A DNA stretch of 64,000 nucleotides from Bacteroidota bacterium (GTDB lineage Bacteria; Chloroflexota; Anaerolineae; Aggregatilineales; Phototrophicaceae). The stretch is taken from positions 113,657 through 177,656 of the forward strand of contig JAPUDW010000327.1 in NCBI GenBank assembly GCA_027492915.1, read 5' to 3'. A model generated the notes under the pieces. That model was given only the letters and a program-made list of their open reading frames with translations, did not search any database and had not been told where the DNA came from. The position numbers and the translations under genes are program-made. Below, one piece after another: positions 53,680 to 63,557 of this stretch (the stretch's first letter is position 1; each line of letters opens with the position of its first letter).

Positions 53680-55116
53680 ATGCGGTTTCCCGTTTTGATC
53701 GCTTTAGCGCTTCCAGTTGCAGCCGTCATCTGGTTTTTCGTGCGGCGCTGGAAACTGCTTGTTGCCCATGAGACCGAGGTTGAAGTCCCTGTTACCCGCG
53801 CATCGTCGATTCCCCCGAATGCCGACTCTGAAGTCGATCAATCAGGCTTACAACCCGCACAAAATGGCGAAGGGGTTTTCTACAGCCGCACTTATCAAGT
53901 GGATATTCAACATCCTAAGTTGAGTAAAGAAGCTCTTTTGCAAAGCATTCTCCAAGACATCAACCACTTTACGCCGCAAGAGATGGCTTATTTCGAGAAA
54001 ACCAGGGGTGCCCAAGACACACTCGAAATCGGTGATGAATTTCTGGTTCGCATTACGGGGCCGTGGAATGGACCGGTTCGATTGGTTGATCTGCAACCGG
54101 ATTCTTTTGCGTTTGCAACCCTTCATGGGCATCTGGAAGCCGGTAAGATTCAATTTATCGTATTAGAAAACCCTGACCATGAAGGCGTGATCCGTTTTGA
54201 GATCCGCTCATGGGCACGCAGCAGCAGCAAAATCACCGACTTTTTCTACCGCGTGTTGGGTATTTCCAAGTTCTCGCAAACGAGAATGTGGAGTTACTTT
54301 TGTGATAAAGTCGTTGAGCAAAGTGGCGGCGAGCGGTTGGGGGACATCAATGTGATGACGCACAAAACACCGAATAACAGGCAGCAAGAACAACCCCTTT
54401 GGAAGCAGTACTCAAGCCAACTCGATCATTGGAGCAGCATTGAACTCAATTTTGACCCCAGCAAGCAAGAAGAATTTAACGAGATCAACGGCTGGTTTAT
54501 CGACGATTATCAAATCGGCCTCCCCTCCGAGCCACCCGGCGAACCCGTAGCCAACGGCGCATGGGGAATTGCAAAGGGCATCATTAGTAATTATGAGTTT
54601 CCCGACCCATCACTCATCAGTGGTATCTTTGTGCCCGATCAGCCGTTGAACGAACGCCTGATGATTGTGAAAGCCCATTTCCTCGTTTTCACGTTTGTGC
54701 TCGGTGTGCGTATCAGTAAAGTGATCGACGAATTACGGGATACAGGCAAACGGGGGCAGGCGCGTGTCTGGGGCTATTCCTACAGCACCTTAAACGGCCA
54801 CTTTGAAATGGGCGAAATTACCTTTGAAGTTTGGAAATATTTGGAAACAGGCGAGGTTGAATTTCGCATTCATGCCTATTCCAAACCCGCGCATATCTCA
54901 AACCCCTTTTACCGGCTCGGTTTTCGGATATTCGGTCGTTCACTACAAAAGCGATTTGGTGCTACTTCACTGGAAAGAATGCAGCGCCTCGTGCTTGAGC
55001 GTATCACTAGCAGCCCGCAGCCCCAAGAACCTTTGCAAACGCCGGAAGTCAAACCCATTAGTAGTGATGAAGCCGCCAGCGATAAAGTGGATGAAATCAC
55101 TGAGGGCAAAGGGTAA
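53680..55116 (+). CDS. Membrane-anchored protein with two DUF1990-like modules
   Basis: A 478-residue protein. The N-terminal helix is RFPVLIALALPVAAVIWFFV. Two similar modules follow: the first contains FATLHGHLEAGKIQFIVLE with FEIRSWARSS, the second YSTLNGHFEMGEITFEVWK with FRIHAYSKP, the core pattern of DUF1990. The function is unknown. ATG 53680 is chosen; the longer reading from TTG 53593 is unlikely. The last 42 codons are repeated at 57422, after the next gene, and the present stop follows the repeat directly, so the C-terminus may have been altered by the duplication. Confidence 0.72.
   Translation: MRFPVLIALALPVAAVIWFFVRRWKLLVAHETEVEVPVTRASSIPPNADSEVDQSGLQPAQNGEGVFYSRTYQVDIQHPKLSKEALLQSILQDINHFTPQEMAYFEKTRGAQDTLEIGDEFLVRITGPWNGPVRLVDLQPDSFAFATLHGHLEAGKIQFIVLENPDHEGVIRFEIRSWARSSSKITDFFYRVLGISKFSQTRMWSYFCDKVVEQSGGERLGDINVMTHKTPNNRQQEQPLWKQYSSQLDHWSSIELNFDPSKQEEFNEINGWFIDDYQIGLPSEPPGEPVANGAWGIAKGIISNYEFPDPSLISGIFVPDQPLNERLMIVKAHFLVFTFVLGVRISKVIDELRDTGKRGQARVWGYSYSTLNGHFEMGEITFEVWKYLETGEVEFRIHAYSKPAHISNPFYRLGFRIFGRSLQKRFGATSLERMQRLVLERITSSPQPQEPLQTPEVKPISSDEAASDKVDEITEGKG
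54986..55111. repeat. 126-bp direct repeat, left copy
   Basis: This segment at the 3' end of the DUF1990 gene is repeated at 57422-57547 with a single mismatch (G/A in AGCAGCCC versus AGCAACCC). The copies are 2436 bases apart and bracket the minus-strand WD40-like gene. Confidence 0.95.
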
Positions 55117-55134
55117 ATTTGTTCAGCCTTAGGT

Positions 55135-57312
55135 CTAATTGAACTGCCACAAGTCAATAACCCCGTGATGCAAATGGGCTAACTCTCGGTTGTCCGGTGA
55201 CCAAAAGAAATTACCTTCTGGCTTTTGTAGACTTGCCGAAATCGGGAGCTGCTGTTGTACAGCACCGGTGTTATCCAACAGCCACACACTGCCATCTAAG
55301 CGTTGTAAAACCAATTGAGTTTCGTCCGGCGACCATACCACCTGTGCCACATTTGCTAACAAGCTTCTGGGCAAGCCCGTGGTTGCATCCCAAATCATGC
55401 CGCTGCCCGCCGCGTCGATAGCAGCAGCGTAATGCCCATTGGGGCTTAGAAATCCTTGTTCAGCATTCAGAGTTAGCCCTTTTAAAAGAAAGCTGTGCTT
55501 ACCTAACTCCGTAGTGACACTCGTAAAACTCGGCGCTGCCAAACGCGAAAGCCCCACATCAATGGATGTCGGCGGTGTAGGATCACCCCATGTTCCCCAA
55601 TTGAGTGAAATAAGTTCATCTTTTGGCGACCATACAAAAGTGCCACGAGAAACGGAGGCATAACCCAGCCCTGCATTGTCTAAATCAACATTGTAGATAT
55701 AGGAACCACCTGTTCCATGACCATCCATCGCCATAATAATATAATCGCCAGACGGACTCCACCGAATATCCTCTAGCCCTAAATAATAGTAGTCTGATAC
55801 GAATCGGGCTTTAGCCTCGCCTGTATCCGCATCCCATAGGTAAAGAACATTACCTACGATGCCTGCCAATTGCCTCTCATCGGCGCTCCAATCTAAAAAC
55901 CTGAGTGCCGCATCTGGTTCAGGCTTGAAACGCGCCGTTATATCGTTATTTTCAATGTCAACGACATTCCATATCTGCGTTTTCAATAATTCACCCACGG
56001 TGAAAACACGTTTTTCGCGTTCTTGCACCGCAACGTAATTTCCATGTGGCTGCCATTTGATCATGCTTACTGGTGAACCCTCATCATCGAATTCGCGGAT
56101 GGGCAGCATGTTTTGTGTATCCCAGAGCGAGATTCCGGTGCTGGCTGCGGCAACCGCAAGCAAACTGCCGTCTGAATTCCACGCCAGTGTTTCACCAACG
56201 AGTGTGTGCGCTGTATTCAAAACCTCTGGTTCACCCGAACCGATGTTGTAGAGGATTAACCGCTGTCGTCCATCAACTACAACTAAGAAGCGGTCATCGC
56301 TGCTCCATGCCATCTGACGAACACTCTGCCACAAGCCGCTTAAATAGTGCTCAATCTTTCCGGTGACGGCATTAATCAACAGCACGGCAGCAGGCTTTAC
56401 GCGGCTAAAATTGTAAGATCCAACCGCCAACCACTGATCGTTATGACTCCATGCCAAAGCCCCAACCCAACCGAAATCGGGATCGGTATCAATACTCATC
56501 TGGCTATCGTTTGTCTCAGCATCCAAAATTGAAACGTTAGTCACTCTGCCACCAGCTAAAGATTGACCGCTGTGATTGTAAACAGCCCGCAATGAATGAA
56601 ACCAAACCTTGGAGAGTGGTTCACCCGTAGTGATGTTCCAACGGGTGGCTTCGACATTCTCATCCGTTTGTCGTATCACAAGGATATGATTTTCATTCTG
56701 AAAAATGATGTGGTCAGAATTCACCTCGATTTGTTGTGGGGCAGGTTTCCCAATCCCTATGAGCGAGAACCGCCCGTTTTGGGAATTATGGATCGCCAAT
56801 ATACTGCTTTGAGGACTCCATACCAAATCACCACCTGCATCACGCATCGCCGCAATCATATCCAAGTTGACAGTCGTCATATCCCACACGTAGGTCAGAT
56901 CGCCGTCGTTATTACCGGATGCAGCCAAGTATCGACCGTCGTGGCTCCAAGCCAATGTCCAAATACGGCGAAAATAGCCCCCATCAGGGCTAGTTACCGG
57001 CTCAAATGTATTGGCATCCCACAAACGCACACGATGGTTATCATCGACACCAGCGATATAGCGCCCATCAGGACTCAAAGTCGCCATATGCGCATCGGGC
57101 AAATGGGCGAGGTCTTGCAGATGAGGCATATAGATCCAAGCACCAGTTACGGTGGTAACAAGTACATAGGTGTTCTGCGGATGCCATACCACAGACTGAA
57201 TATCCCCACGACCGATTTGGAACAGTGTAGGTGAAGGCGCTTCGGCACGAATCGGATACGCTGATAAACAAACAAATAGCAACACGAACCATATGATTTT
57301 AAGTCGGCGCAT
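55135..57312 (-). CDS. Secreted WD40-like beta-propeller protein
   Basis: A 725-residue exported protein. The signal peptide (LKIIWFVLLFVCLSAYPIRA) is followed by at least ten WD40/PD40-type repeats, for example VVWHPQNTYVLVTTVTGAWI, LAWSHDGRYLAASGNNDG and IRWSPSGDYIIMAMDGHG. No catalytic domain is seen; it probably binds a partner outside the cell. The gene lies between the two copies of a 126-bp direct repeat and is on the opposite strand to the DUF1990 gene. Confidence 0.78.
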   Translation of the reverse strand: MRRLKIIWFVLLFVCLSAYPIRAEAPSPTLFQIGRGDIQSVVWHPQNTYVLVTTVTGAWIYMPHLQDLAHLPDAHMATLSPDGRYIAGVDDNHRVRLWDANTFEPVTSPDGGYFRRIWTLAWSHDGRYLAASGNNDGDLTYVWDMTTVNLDMIAAMRDAGGDLVWSPQSSILAIHNSQNGRFSLIGIGKPAPQQIEVNSDHIIFQNENHILVIRQTDENVEATRWNITTGEPLSKVWFHSLRAVYNHSGQSLAGGRVTNVSILDAETNDSQMSIDTDPDFGWVGALAWSHNDQWLAVGSYNFSRVKPAAVLLINAVTGKIEHYLSGLWQSVRQMAWSSDDRFLVVVDGRQRLILYNIGSGEPEVLNTAHTLVGETLAWNSDGSLLAVAAASTGISLWDTQNMLPIREFDDEGSPVSMIKWQPHGNYVAVQEREKRVFTVGELLKTQIWNVVDIENNDITARFKPEPDAALRFLDWSADERQLAGIVGNVLYLWDADTGEAKARFVSDYYYLGLEDIRWSPSGDYIIMAMDGHGTGGSYIYNVDLDNAGLGYASVSRGTFVWSPKDELISLNWGTWGDPTPPTSIDVGLSRLAAPSFTSVTTELGKHSFLLKGLTLNAEQGFLSPNGHYAAAIDAAGSGMIWDATTGLPRSLLANVAQVVWSPDETQLVLQRLDGSVWLLDNTGAVQQQLPISASLQKPEGNFFWSPDNRELAHLHHGVIDLWQFN

Positions 57313-57420
57313 AGCACATACTCCCTATTGGACTTGACTGAGCTTACCCTATGGTTATCCATAGCTCATCGGTGGCTGCTTGGCGGCAGCGGCGACCGCT
57401 TGGTAGGCGGGGTTGGTGGT

Positions 57421-57594
57421 GGCCTCGTGCTTGAGCGTATCACTAGCAACCCGCAGCCCCAAGAACCTTTGCAAACGCCGGAAGTCAAACCCATTAGTAG
57501 TGATGAAGCCGCCAGCGATAAAGTGGATGAAATCACTGAGGGCAAAGCGGCCAGCAGCGTGTTTGAGCATGATTCGACCTCATTGGATGAATAA
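57421..57594 (+). pseudogene. Duplicated 3' end of the DUF1990 gene
   Basis: In the same frame as the DUF1990 gene this reads LVLERITSNPQPQEPLQT through ITEGKAA and continues SSVFEHDSTSLDE to a stop at 57594. It lacks the two folded modules. The extra C-terminal residues may be the original end of the DUF1990 protein, cut off when the intervening 2.4 kb was inserted or duplicated. It is unlikely to be expressed as a functional protein. Confidence 0.7.
57422..57547. repeat. 126-bp direct repeat, right copy
   Basis: Second copy of 54986-55111 (125 of 126 bases identical by eye). It continues into a short open reading frame on the right. Confidence 0.95.
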
Positions 57595-57797
57595 ATACGT
57601 ATCAGTAAGCCTATTTTTGTGGAGTCTCCGCCTGTTGGCTCGTGATGGCGTTGGAAGCTAACACGAATACAGTTCATAAGAACCTACTACCTATTCGCTT
57701 GAACAGCCGAACCTTAACACTGTAATATTGCGACTTCTATTACACTCTATTTAAATGCTTTTAGTTAAAAATCTATATTGGGGGGTCATATTCATTA

Positions 57798-60086
57798 ATG
57801 ACCGCTGTTACCCTATTAAGTATATTAGTACAAATATCGTTCATTTCACTTGGGTTTTTGACAATCAAAGATTTTATTCTTTACAAGGATAAAACGCGCC
57901 GCGATATTGCGTTGATGTTCAGCGCACTTGCACTAACCTATGTGATTCCCAATTTAGCCCCTGTCATTGGAATATCGCCAAAATTAGCCGGTTCCCTAGG
58001 CTCGGCTGCGCTGGTTGCCCAACCCTACCTTTTGTTACGCCTCGTCCGATATTTTCACACCGTTCCAAAACGACTCGAATTAGCGGCTCTCATCGGCACT
58101 ATTCTCTCTTGGTTAGCATTTGCATTTGCAGATGCATTTTCACGCAGTTTAGCAACACTTCTCCTCCTCCTCATCATTATCGACTTTGCTGCAATTAACG
58201 GTTATGGCATGCTAACACTCATCCGCTGTGCCTTACGGACTTCGGGAGTCGTCCAGCAGCGGCTGCGTTTTGCGGCAGTTGGTTCTGGTTTGCTTGGTGC
58301 AGCAGTACTGCTGCTTGCTTTCGCGGCTCTTATACCTGTGCTGGCCGAAATTTTCTCTACGCTGGTCGGGGTAACGGCTCTTGCAGCGGCAATCTGCTAT
58401 TACATCGGCTTTTCGCCACCGCGCTCTTTGCAACGAATGTGGCAGCTTGCCGAATTTCGAGATTTCTTGCTGCGCCTGAATAATAAGCCGATTGGTGACC
58501 GATTGAATATTGTTGAAACGCTCACCGAATTAAGTCAGAGTGCAAATCGAGCGGTCGGTGGGTTTCTGGCGGCGGTTGTCCAGCGCGACGAGACTGAATC
58601 ACATTGGCTGCTGCGGTATACCAGCGACCCAACAGTAACGATCACAATCCCGGCGGATAACACGACGTTCATACGGATATGGCGAGACCGAATACCAACC
58701 AGCATCAGTACTTCAGAACACCCTGATCAAAATGAGCAGCTTCTCCTTAAAATGGTGGATGCGGATTCGCTGCTTGTGGCTCCAATTGCCACCATGCAAA
58801 ACAACTCCGGTTTACTGCTGGTGTTTTTGAAACATCCTTCGCTCTTTGTTCAAGATGACCTTAATTTGATTATGCTTCTCGCGCAGCAAAGCGCAATCAT
58901 TCTGGAAAACAGCACGCTGGTTGACGACCTTCATCAGCACTCTGAACAGCTTGAGAAACGGGTTGCCGAACGGACTTTAGCACTTGAGGAAAGCCAAAAA
59001 GAGTATGTTCGCATCGTCGAAACAGCTCAGGAAGGCATCTGGACGGTAGACGCAAACAACCAGACTACTTTTGTAAATACCAAGCTAATTGATATGCTGG
59101 GGTACACATTAGAGGAATTTCTAACATTACCGCCCTCAACTTTTATGGATGAGGAAAGTAAAGCCATCGCTGCGGTTAAGACTGAGGAACGACGGCAAGG
59201 TATCACAGAGCAATATGAACTTAAACTCCAACGCAAAAATGGTACGGATTTGTACGTCTTAATCTCCAGCACGCCATTAGTTGATGACCACGGGCAGTAC
59301 ATCGGTGCGCTGGCTATGCTAGCCGATATTACCGGTCGAAAACAAGCTGAATCGGCGGTACATAAGCTGAATGCCGAACTGGAACAACGGGTATCCGAAC
59401 GTACCGGGCAGCTTACCGCAGTGAATGGGGAATTAGAGGCTTTCAGTTATTCCGTTTCGCATGATCTACGCGCCCCCCTTCGCGCTTTAGATGGGTTTAG
59501 CCAAGCACTACAAGACGATTATGCCCACGTCCTTGATGCAGATGGGATGGACTTTTTGAAGCGTATTCGGGCGGCAAGCCAGCGCATGGGACAGCTCATT
59601 GATGACCTATTGGTCTTGTCCCAATTGACACGCGCTGAAATGCGAAACGAGCCGCTGAATATTAGTAAATTAGCTCTCCAAATTGTGAATGAGATTTGTG
59701 AAAGCCAACCCAACCGTACAGTGGACATCATTATTCAGCCTGACCTCATGGTGCGGGGTGACAACCGCTTACTGCGTTTAATGTTGGTGAATCTATTGAA
59801 TAATGCTTGGAAGTTCACCTCGAAAACACCTGATGCACGTATCGAATTTGGTATAACGGCTAAAGATGATAGCCCTGTGTATTTTGTTCGGGATAATGGC
59901 GCGGGTTTTGATATGGCCTATGCCAATAAGTTGTTCGGGGCTTTCCAACGCCTTCATAAAGCCAGTGAGTTTGAAGGTACAGGCATTGGGTTGGCAATTG
60001 TGCAGCGTGTGATTCATCGGCACGGTGGTCGTGTGTGGGCTGAAGGCGCTTTGAGCCAAGGGGCAACTTTTTATTTCAGTTTGTAG
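57798..60086 (+). CDS. Multi-domain sensor histidine kinase (7TM-like, GAF, PAS)
   Basis: A 762-residue kinase. About seven membrane helices fill residues 1-215. A GAF-like domain (about 240-390) is followed by coiled coil, a PAS domain (about 405-520, with EGIWTVDANNQTTFVN), a second coiled coil, HisKA with YSVSHDLRAPLRALDGFSQ, and HATPase (LLNNAWKFT, VRDNGAGFDMAY, GTGIGLAIVQRV). The HisKA type is that of bacteriophytochromes. The signal is unknown. The Rcp1-like regulator starts 24 bases downstream. Confidence 0.9.
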   Translation: MTAVTLLSILVQISFISLGFLTIKDFILYKDKTRRDIALMFSALALTYVIPNLAPVIGISPKLAGSLGSAALVAQPYLLLRLVRYFHTVPKRLELAALIGTILSWLAFAFADAFSRSLATLLLLLIIIDFAAINGYGMLTLIRCALRTSGVVQQRLRFAAVGSGLLGAAVLLLAFAALIPVLAEIFSTLVGVTALAAAICYYIGFSPPRSLQRMWQLAEFRDFLLRLNNKPIGDRLNIVETLTELSQSANRAVGGFLAAVVQRDETESHWLLRYTSDPTVTITIPADNTTFIRIWRDRIPTSISTSEHPDQNEQLLLKMVDADSLLVAPIATMQNNSGLLLVFLKHPSLFVQDDLNLIMLLAQQSAIILENSTLVDDLHQHSEQLEKRVAERTLALEESQKEYVRIVETAQEGIWTVDANNQTTFVNTKLIDMLGYTLEEFLTLPPSTFMDEESKAIAAVKTEERRQGITEQYELKLQRKNGTDLYVLISSTPLVDDHGQYIGALAMLADITGRKQAESAVHKLNAELEQRVSERTGQLTAVNGELEAFSYSVSHDLRAPLRALDGFSQALQDDYAHVLDADGMDFLKRIRAASQRMGQLIDDLLVLSQLTRAEMRNEPLNISKLALQIVNEICESQPNRTVDIIIQPDLMVRGDNRLLRLMLVNLLNNAWKFTSKTPDARIEFGITAKDDSPVYFVRDNGAGFDMAYANKLFGAFQRLHKASEFEGTGIGLAIVQRVIHRHGGRVWAEGALSQGATFYFSL

Positions 60087-60110
60087 GCTCAGAAACCATG
60101 AGGAGGAAAA

Positions 60111-60551
60111 ATGGAAGTCAAACCTACGGTTATTTTTCTGGTTGAAGACAACCCCGATGACGAAGCCTTGACTTTACGCGCACTCAAAAAAAGTAACCTC
60201 CGAAATGAAGTGATTGTTGCGCGTGATGGTGTAGAGGCCTTGGATTATCTTTTTGGAACAGGCTCGTATGAGGGTCGCGATACGAATTTAATGCCGCATT
60301 TAATTCTTTTAGATTTAAAACTACCCAAAATTGATGGTTTAGAAGTATTGCAACGCTTACGAGCCGACCCGCGTACCGAATTATTACCCGTTGTTATCCT
60401 TACTTCATCTATCGAACAAGAAGACTTGATTAAGGGTTACAGCTTGCGAGCTAATAGTTATGTGCGTAAACCGGTTGACTTCACCCAATTCGCGGTGGCA
60501 ATACAACAGCTTGGGCTTTATTGGTTAGTGCTGAACGAAAAACCATACTAA
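60111..60551 (+). CDS. Rcp1-like single-domain response regulator
   Basis: A 146-residue receiver domain without output domain. The acidic pocket is FLVEDNPDDEALTLRAL, the phospho-acceptor Asp is in HLILLDLKLPKIDG, and the Lys is in YVRKPVDF. This is the group paired with phytochrome-type kinases. A strong GAGGAGGAAAA ribosome binding site precedes ATG 60111. The partner is the kinase just upstream. Confidence 0.93.
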   Translation: MEVKPTVIFLVEDNPDDEALTLRALKKSNLRNEVIVARDGVEALDYLFGTGSYEGRDTNLMPHLILLDLKLPKIDGLEVLQRLRADPRTELLPVVILTSSIEQEDLIKGYSLRANSYVRKPVDFTQFAVAIQQLGLYWLVLNEKPY

Positions 60552-61013
60552 TGTAGAGTCTCGTAAGTTGTGAGCCATGGGTATTTATTATCTCCCTCGC
60601 TTGCGGGGAGGTGTCGCTTTAGCGACGGAGGGGGTCTGCTCGTGACTTTCGAAACTTTACATTAGTCGTTACCTGCTCACACTAAGGGTTCTTAGTGTTG
60701 AACGTTTGAATTCAGTTTGCCAATCTAAACCCTACCTTCACAAATGGGGGTCAGGAAGGGTTTAGGTTGCCTGTTCCGCCTGTTTAACAGGCAGTTTTTC
60801 TCATCCTCCATATGTGTTCTCTACGGTTAAATCGTTTCTGTATTGAACTTGGTGTTCTTGGCAGCTTGGCGGTTTAATTTTTCTTTGCATCTTTACGTCT
60901 GTTGACGAACCGTAGACCTGCCGTAGGCCTGACGTTGAATGCCCGTTGAATGGCTGCTAACGGTTGCATGATAAGCTATAGGTAATTCGCTCAACCGGAG
61001 TATAAAACCCATC
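60552..61013. other. Gap with several hairpins
   Basis: This 462-base gap holds CTCCCTCGCTTGCGGGGAG (60592-60610), GTCGCTTTAGCGAC (60613-60626), a wide inverted repeat CTAAACCCTACCTTC / GAAGGGTTTAGG (about 60725-60767), and GCCTG-TTTAA-CAGGC with AGTTTTTC (60778-60800), which is a possible terminator for the response regulator. The first two form a repeat type (CTCCCTCGC...GCGACGGAGG) that I believe is dispersed in many genomes. No gene is supported. Confidence 0.6.
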
Positions 61014-62330
61014 ATGTACCGCCTAGCCTGCATCATCATCAGCCTGCTGGTTCTGGTTTCGCCCCTAGCTGCACAGGACAATACCGAAACACCGGAACCC
61101 ATACCAGATGCTGTCCCCCTCATCGACGAAGGTAATCAAGACATCATCAACGTGCTGCTGATTGGTGCTGCGACCAATAACGTCAACAACCCCGGCCTCA
61201 CCGACTCGCTGATGGTGGTTTCCATCAACCGGACGGCTGGTGCTGTTTCGGTCGTTTCCATCCCCCGTGACCTGTATGTTTACCTCCCCGGCCTCGACAT
61301 GGAAAAGATCAACACCGCCTACTTTTACGGCGAAAACAACCGTATGGAAGGTGGTGGTTTCAAAGTCCTGTTGGATACCGTTCGCTACAACCTCGGCCTG
61401 AACATCGACTATTATGTTCGCGTCAACTTCACCGGCTTTGGTGACATCATCGACGCCCTCGGTGGCATCAGCATCACGGTCGATTGTGTCATCCGTGACT
61501 GGAAGTTGAAGTCGCCGGAACTCGATAAACAGGTTGCCGACAACTATGAGATCTTTACCATGAATGTTGGTCGCTGGCGTATGAATTCAGAACTCGCCCT
61601 ATGGTACGTCCGCAGCCGCAAAACCAGCAGTGACCTTGACCGTGGTCGCAGACAGCAGGACGTTCTTCGGGCTATCTGGCGCAAAATTCGCAGCAGCAAT
61701 ATGCTCGAAAGTCTGCCGCAAACATGGTCGGTACTGACCGAAAATGTCATCACGAACATCTCGCTTGGTGATGTGGCAACGATGCTGCCGCTGGCACTGT
61801 CGCTCGAAACCAGCGACATTCGCTACTTCACCTTCCGCCAACTGCACGAAGTCATGAACGATGTGTCGCCCAAAGGCCAATCGGTACTGATGCCGCAACG
61901 TGAAGCCATCGCCGAGTTGTTACAGCAGGTCGTCCTACCGCCCAATGCCGCCCAGATCAAGCCACACCGCCCCACCATTGCTATCGTTAACGCCAGTGGT
62001 ATGCCAACACTGGATTTGGTCGCTGCCGACCGGCTGGAACTCGAAGGCTACAAGACGATTGTCATTCAGGAAGATGGTACGCAATATCGCCAGTATGACC
62101 ACATTATTGATTACACCGGTGCTACTAAAGGCAGCCCACTACCCAGATTGCAAAAACTGCTCCGCGTCACCGATGAAGGTGTTGAAATTCTGCCCGACCC
62201 GAACCGTGAATACGACTATAAGGTGTACATCGGCGGCATGTACCAGTATTGGTCATGCACCCGTGATGTCATCCAGCCCAAACCCGACGATGTTACGGCA
62301 ACTGCCACACCCGAAAATTCAGGCGGGTAA
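61014..62330 (+). CDS. LCP (LytR-CpsA-Psr) family cell-wall protein
   Basis: A 438-residue exported protein. The N-terminal signal (MYRLACIIISLLVLVSPLAA) is followed by the LCP domain: NVLLIGAATNN, GLTDSLMVVSINRTAGAVSV with SIPRDLYVYLPG, and the arginines in YVRSRKTSSDLDRGRRQQ that bind the lipid pyrophosphate. A LytR_C domain follows (IAIVNASGMPTLDLVAADRL). LCP enzymes attach polymers from lipid carriers to the wall or to proteins. The start is ATG 61014. Confidence 0.88.
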   Translation: MYRLACIIISLLVLVSPLAAQDNTETPEPIPDAVPLIDEGNQDIINVLLIGAATNNVNNPGLTDSLMVVSINRTAGAVSVVSIPRDLYVYLPGLDMEKINTAYFYGENNRMEGGGFKVLLDTVRYNLGLNIDYYVRVNFTGFGDIIDALGGISITVDCVIRDWKLKSPELDKQVADNYEIFTMNVGRWRMNSELALWYVRSRKTSSDLDRGRRQQDVLRAIWRKIRSSNMLESLPQTWSVLTENVITNISLGDVATMLPLALSLETSDIRYFTFRQLHEVMNDVSPKGQSVLMPQREAIAELLQQVVLPPNAAQIKPHRPTIAIVNASGMPTLDLVAADRLELEGYKTIVIQEDGTQYRQYDHIIDYTGATKGSPLPRLQKLLRVTDEGVEILPDPNREYDYKVYIGGMYQYWSCTRDVIQPKPDDVTATATPENSGG

Positions 62331-62384
62331 ATCATCTGCGTGTATAATCACTGATTAAAGTACGTAAACAGGAAATTCCCGCCC

Positions 62385-63557
62385 ATGATTACCCAACTCC
62401 GGTTCAAGAACTGGCGCAGCCTCAAAGATGTAACTATTGATGAACTAGGGAAAATCACGGTTTTCATCGGCGCAAATTCGTCGGGTAAAACGAATATTTT
62501 GGATGGGCTGAAATTTCGAAGAGACTCACTTCTAAAGGGTCTTGTACAAACTGTGCAAGAAATGGGATATCGTAAGATCCAAACAGCTAGGATAACAGAA
62601 GATGTTGAGCTAGAAATTACCTACAATATTAAAGACTCGGAAAAACCTATTACAGAAACAATCATCCTAAAATTTGATCAACGTGACACCCCATTTTATT
62701 TTACTAGTCGAATTTATGAAGGTGGCCTTCTTTTAAGAGAAACAAGACCTATTGAGCTCCCTGTACCAGATAGAGTAACAACTTATACATTTTCAGAAAC
62801 AGAAGAGCAAAGTGAACGACGAAAACGAGCTCAAAAATTTTCTGAACTTACTACTTCTTTCACGTTACGCCGGTGGCAAATACTTGGTGATTATTTTAAT
62901 CCCTCTTTCAGTCTTTCGAGGAATGAAGGCGGAGATACATACGTCGTTGAAACGGATGGGCGTAATGTGCTGAGAATTCTCGAATTGTTGAGTCAATCAT
63001 ATGAAAGTCTTTATCAACAATTGCAAGAGGATTTAGGCTATATTCTCGATCATGTAAGTAATTTGCGTATATTACGGCAAATCGAAAATCAAGAAATACG
63101 CTTGATGATTGATGAGACTACAGGTAAAACAGCCCCTACTATCTCTACAGGAACGGCACGCCTAACAGGTATTTTGACCGCTATTTATGCGTTAGATATG
63201 CCCCAGCAAGCAACAAATTTTAATGAAAATGAAGTGCTGACATCAGCAGACCCCGGCCTCATTGTGATCGAAGAACCAGATATGGGGTTGAACCCCGGCG
63301 TACTGCGGCGGTTTGTCGAGCAATTGCGAAATTATGTGGATGGTCCAAACCCCAGACAGATCATTATGACTACACATAATCCTGCATTTTTGGATTATTT
63401 CCAGCCAGAAGAAGTGCGTGTGGTCGAACGGGACGAACAGGGGTATACGACTGTAAATAAGATACCCGACTACATTAAAGATATTTGGCTCAAAGATGGC
63501 GAATATGGGTTGGGAGAAGTTTGGACAACACGTTCATTCGGAGGCGTTCCCGAATGA
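62385..63557 (+). CDS. AAA ATPase of the OLD/ABC type (AAA_21), defence-like
   Basis: A 390-residue ABC-like ATPase. Walker A is FIGANSSGKTNILDGL (about residues 28-43), after the family opening LRFKNWRSLKDV. The signature-like segment is STGTARLTGILTAI, and Walker B with D-loop is LIVIEEPDMGLNPG. The switch His is in MTTHNPAFLDYF. The start is ATG 62385 with AGGAA upstream. It overlaps the next gene by 4 bases, is richer in A+T than the LCP gene, and forms an ATPase-nuclease-like pair with it. Confidence 0.87.
   Translation: MITQLRFKNWRSLKDVTIDELGKITVFIGANSSGKTNILDGLKFRRDSLLKGLVQTVQEMGYRKIQTARITEDVELEITYNIKDSEKPITETIILKFDQRDTPFYFTSRIYEGGLLLRETRPIELPVPDRVTTYTFSETEEQSERRKRAQKFSELTTSFTLRRWQILGDYFNPSFSLSRNEGGDTYVVETDGRNVLRILELLSQSYESLYQQLQEDLGYILDHVSNLRILRQIENQEIRLMIDETTGKTAPTISTGTARLTGILTAIYALDMPQQATNFNENEVLTSADPGLIVIEEPDMGLNPGVLRRFVEQLRNYVDGPNPRQIIMTTHNPAFLDYFQPEEVRVVERDEQGYTTVNKIPDYIKDIWLKDGEYGLGEVWTTRSFGGVPE

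Noticed and set aside
57328..57420. Reading frame start at 57328 as the start of a real 88-residue gene
   Set aside because: The first 31 codons (repeats of Leu, Gly and Val) show no family and no ribosome binding site; the rest is the duplicated end of the DUF1990 gene.
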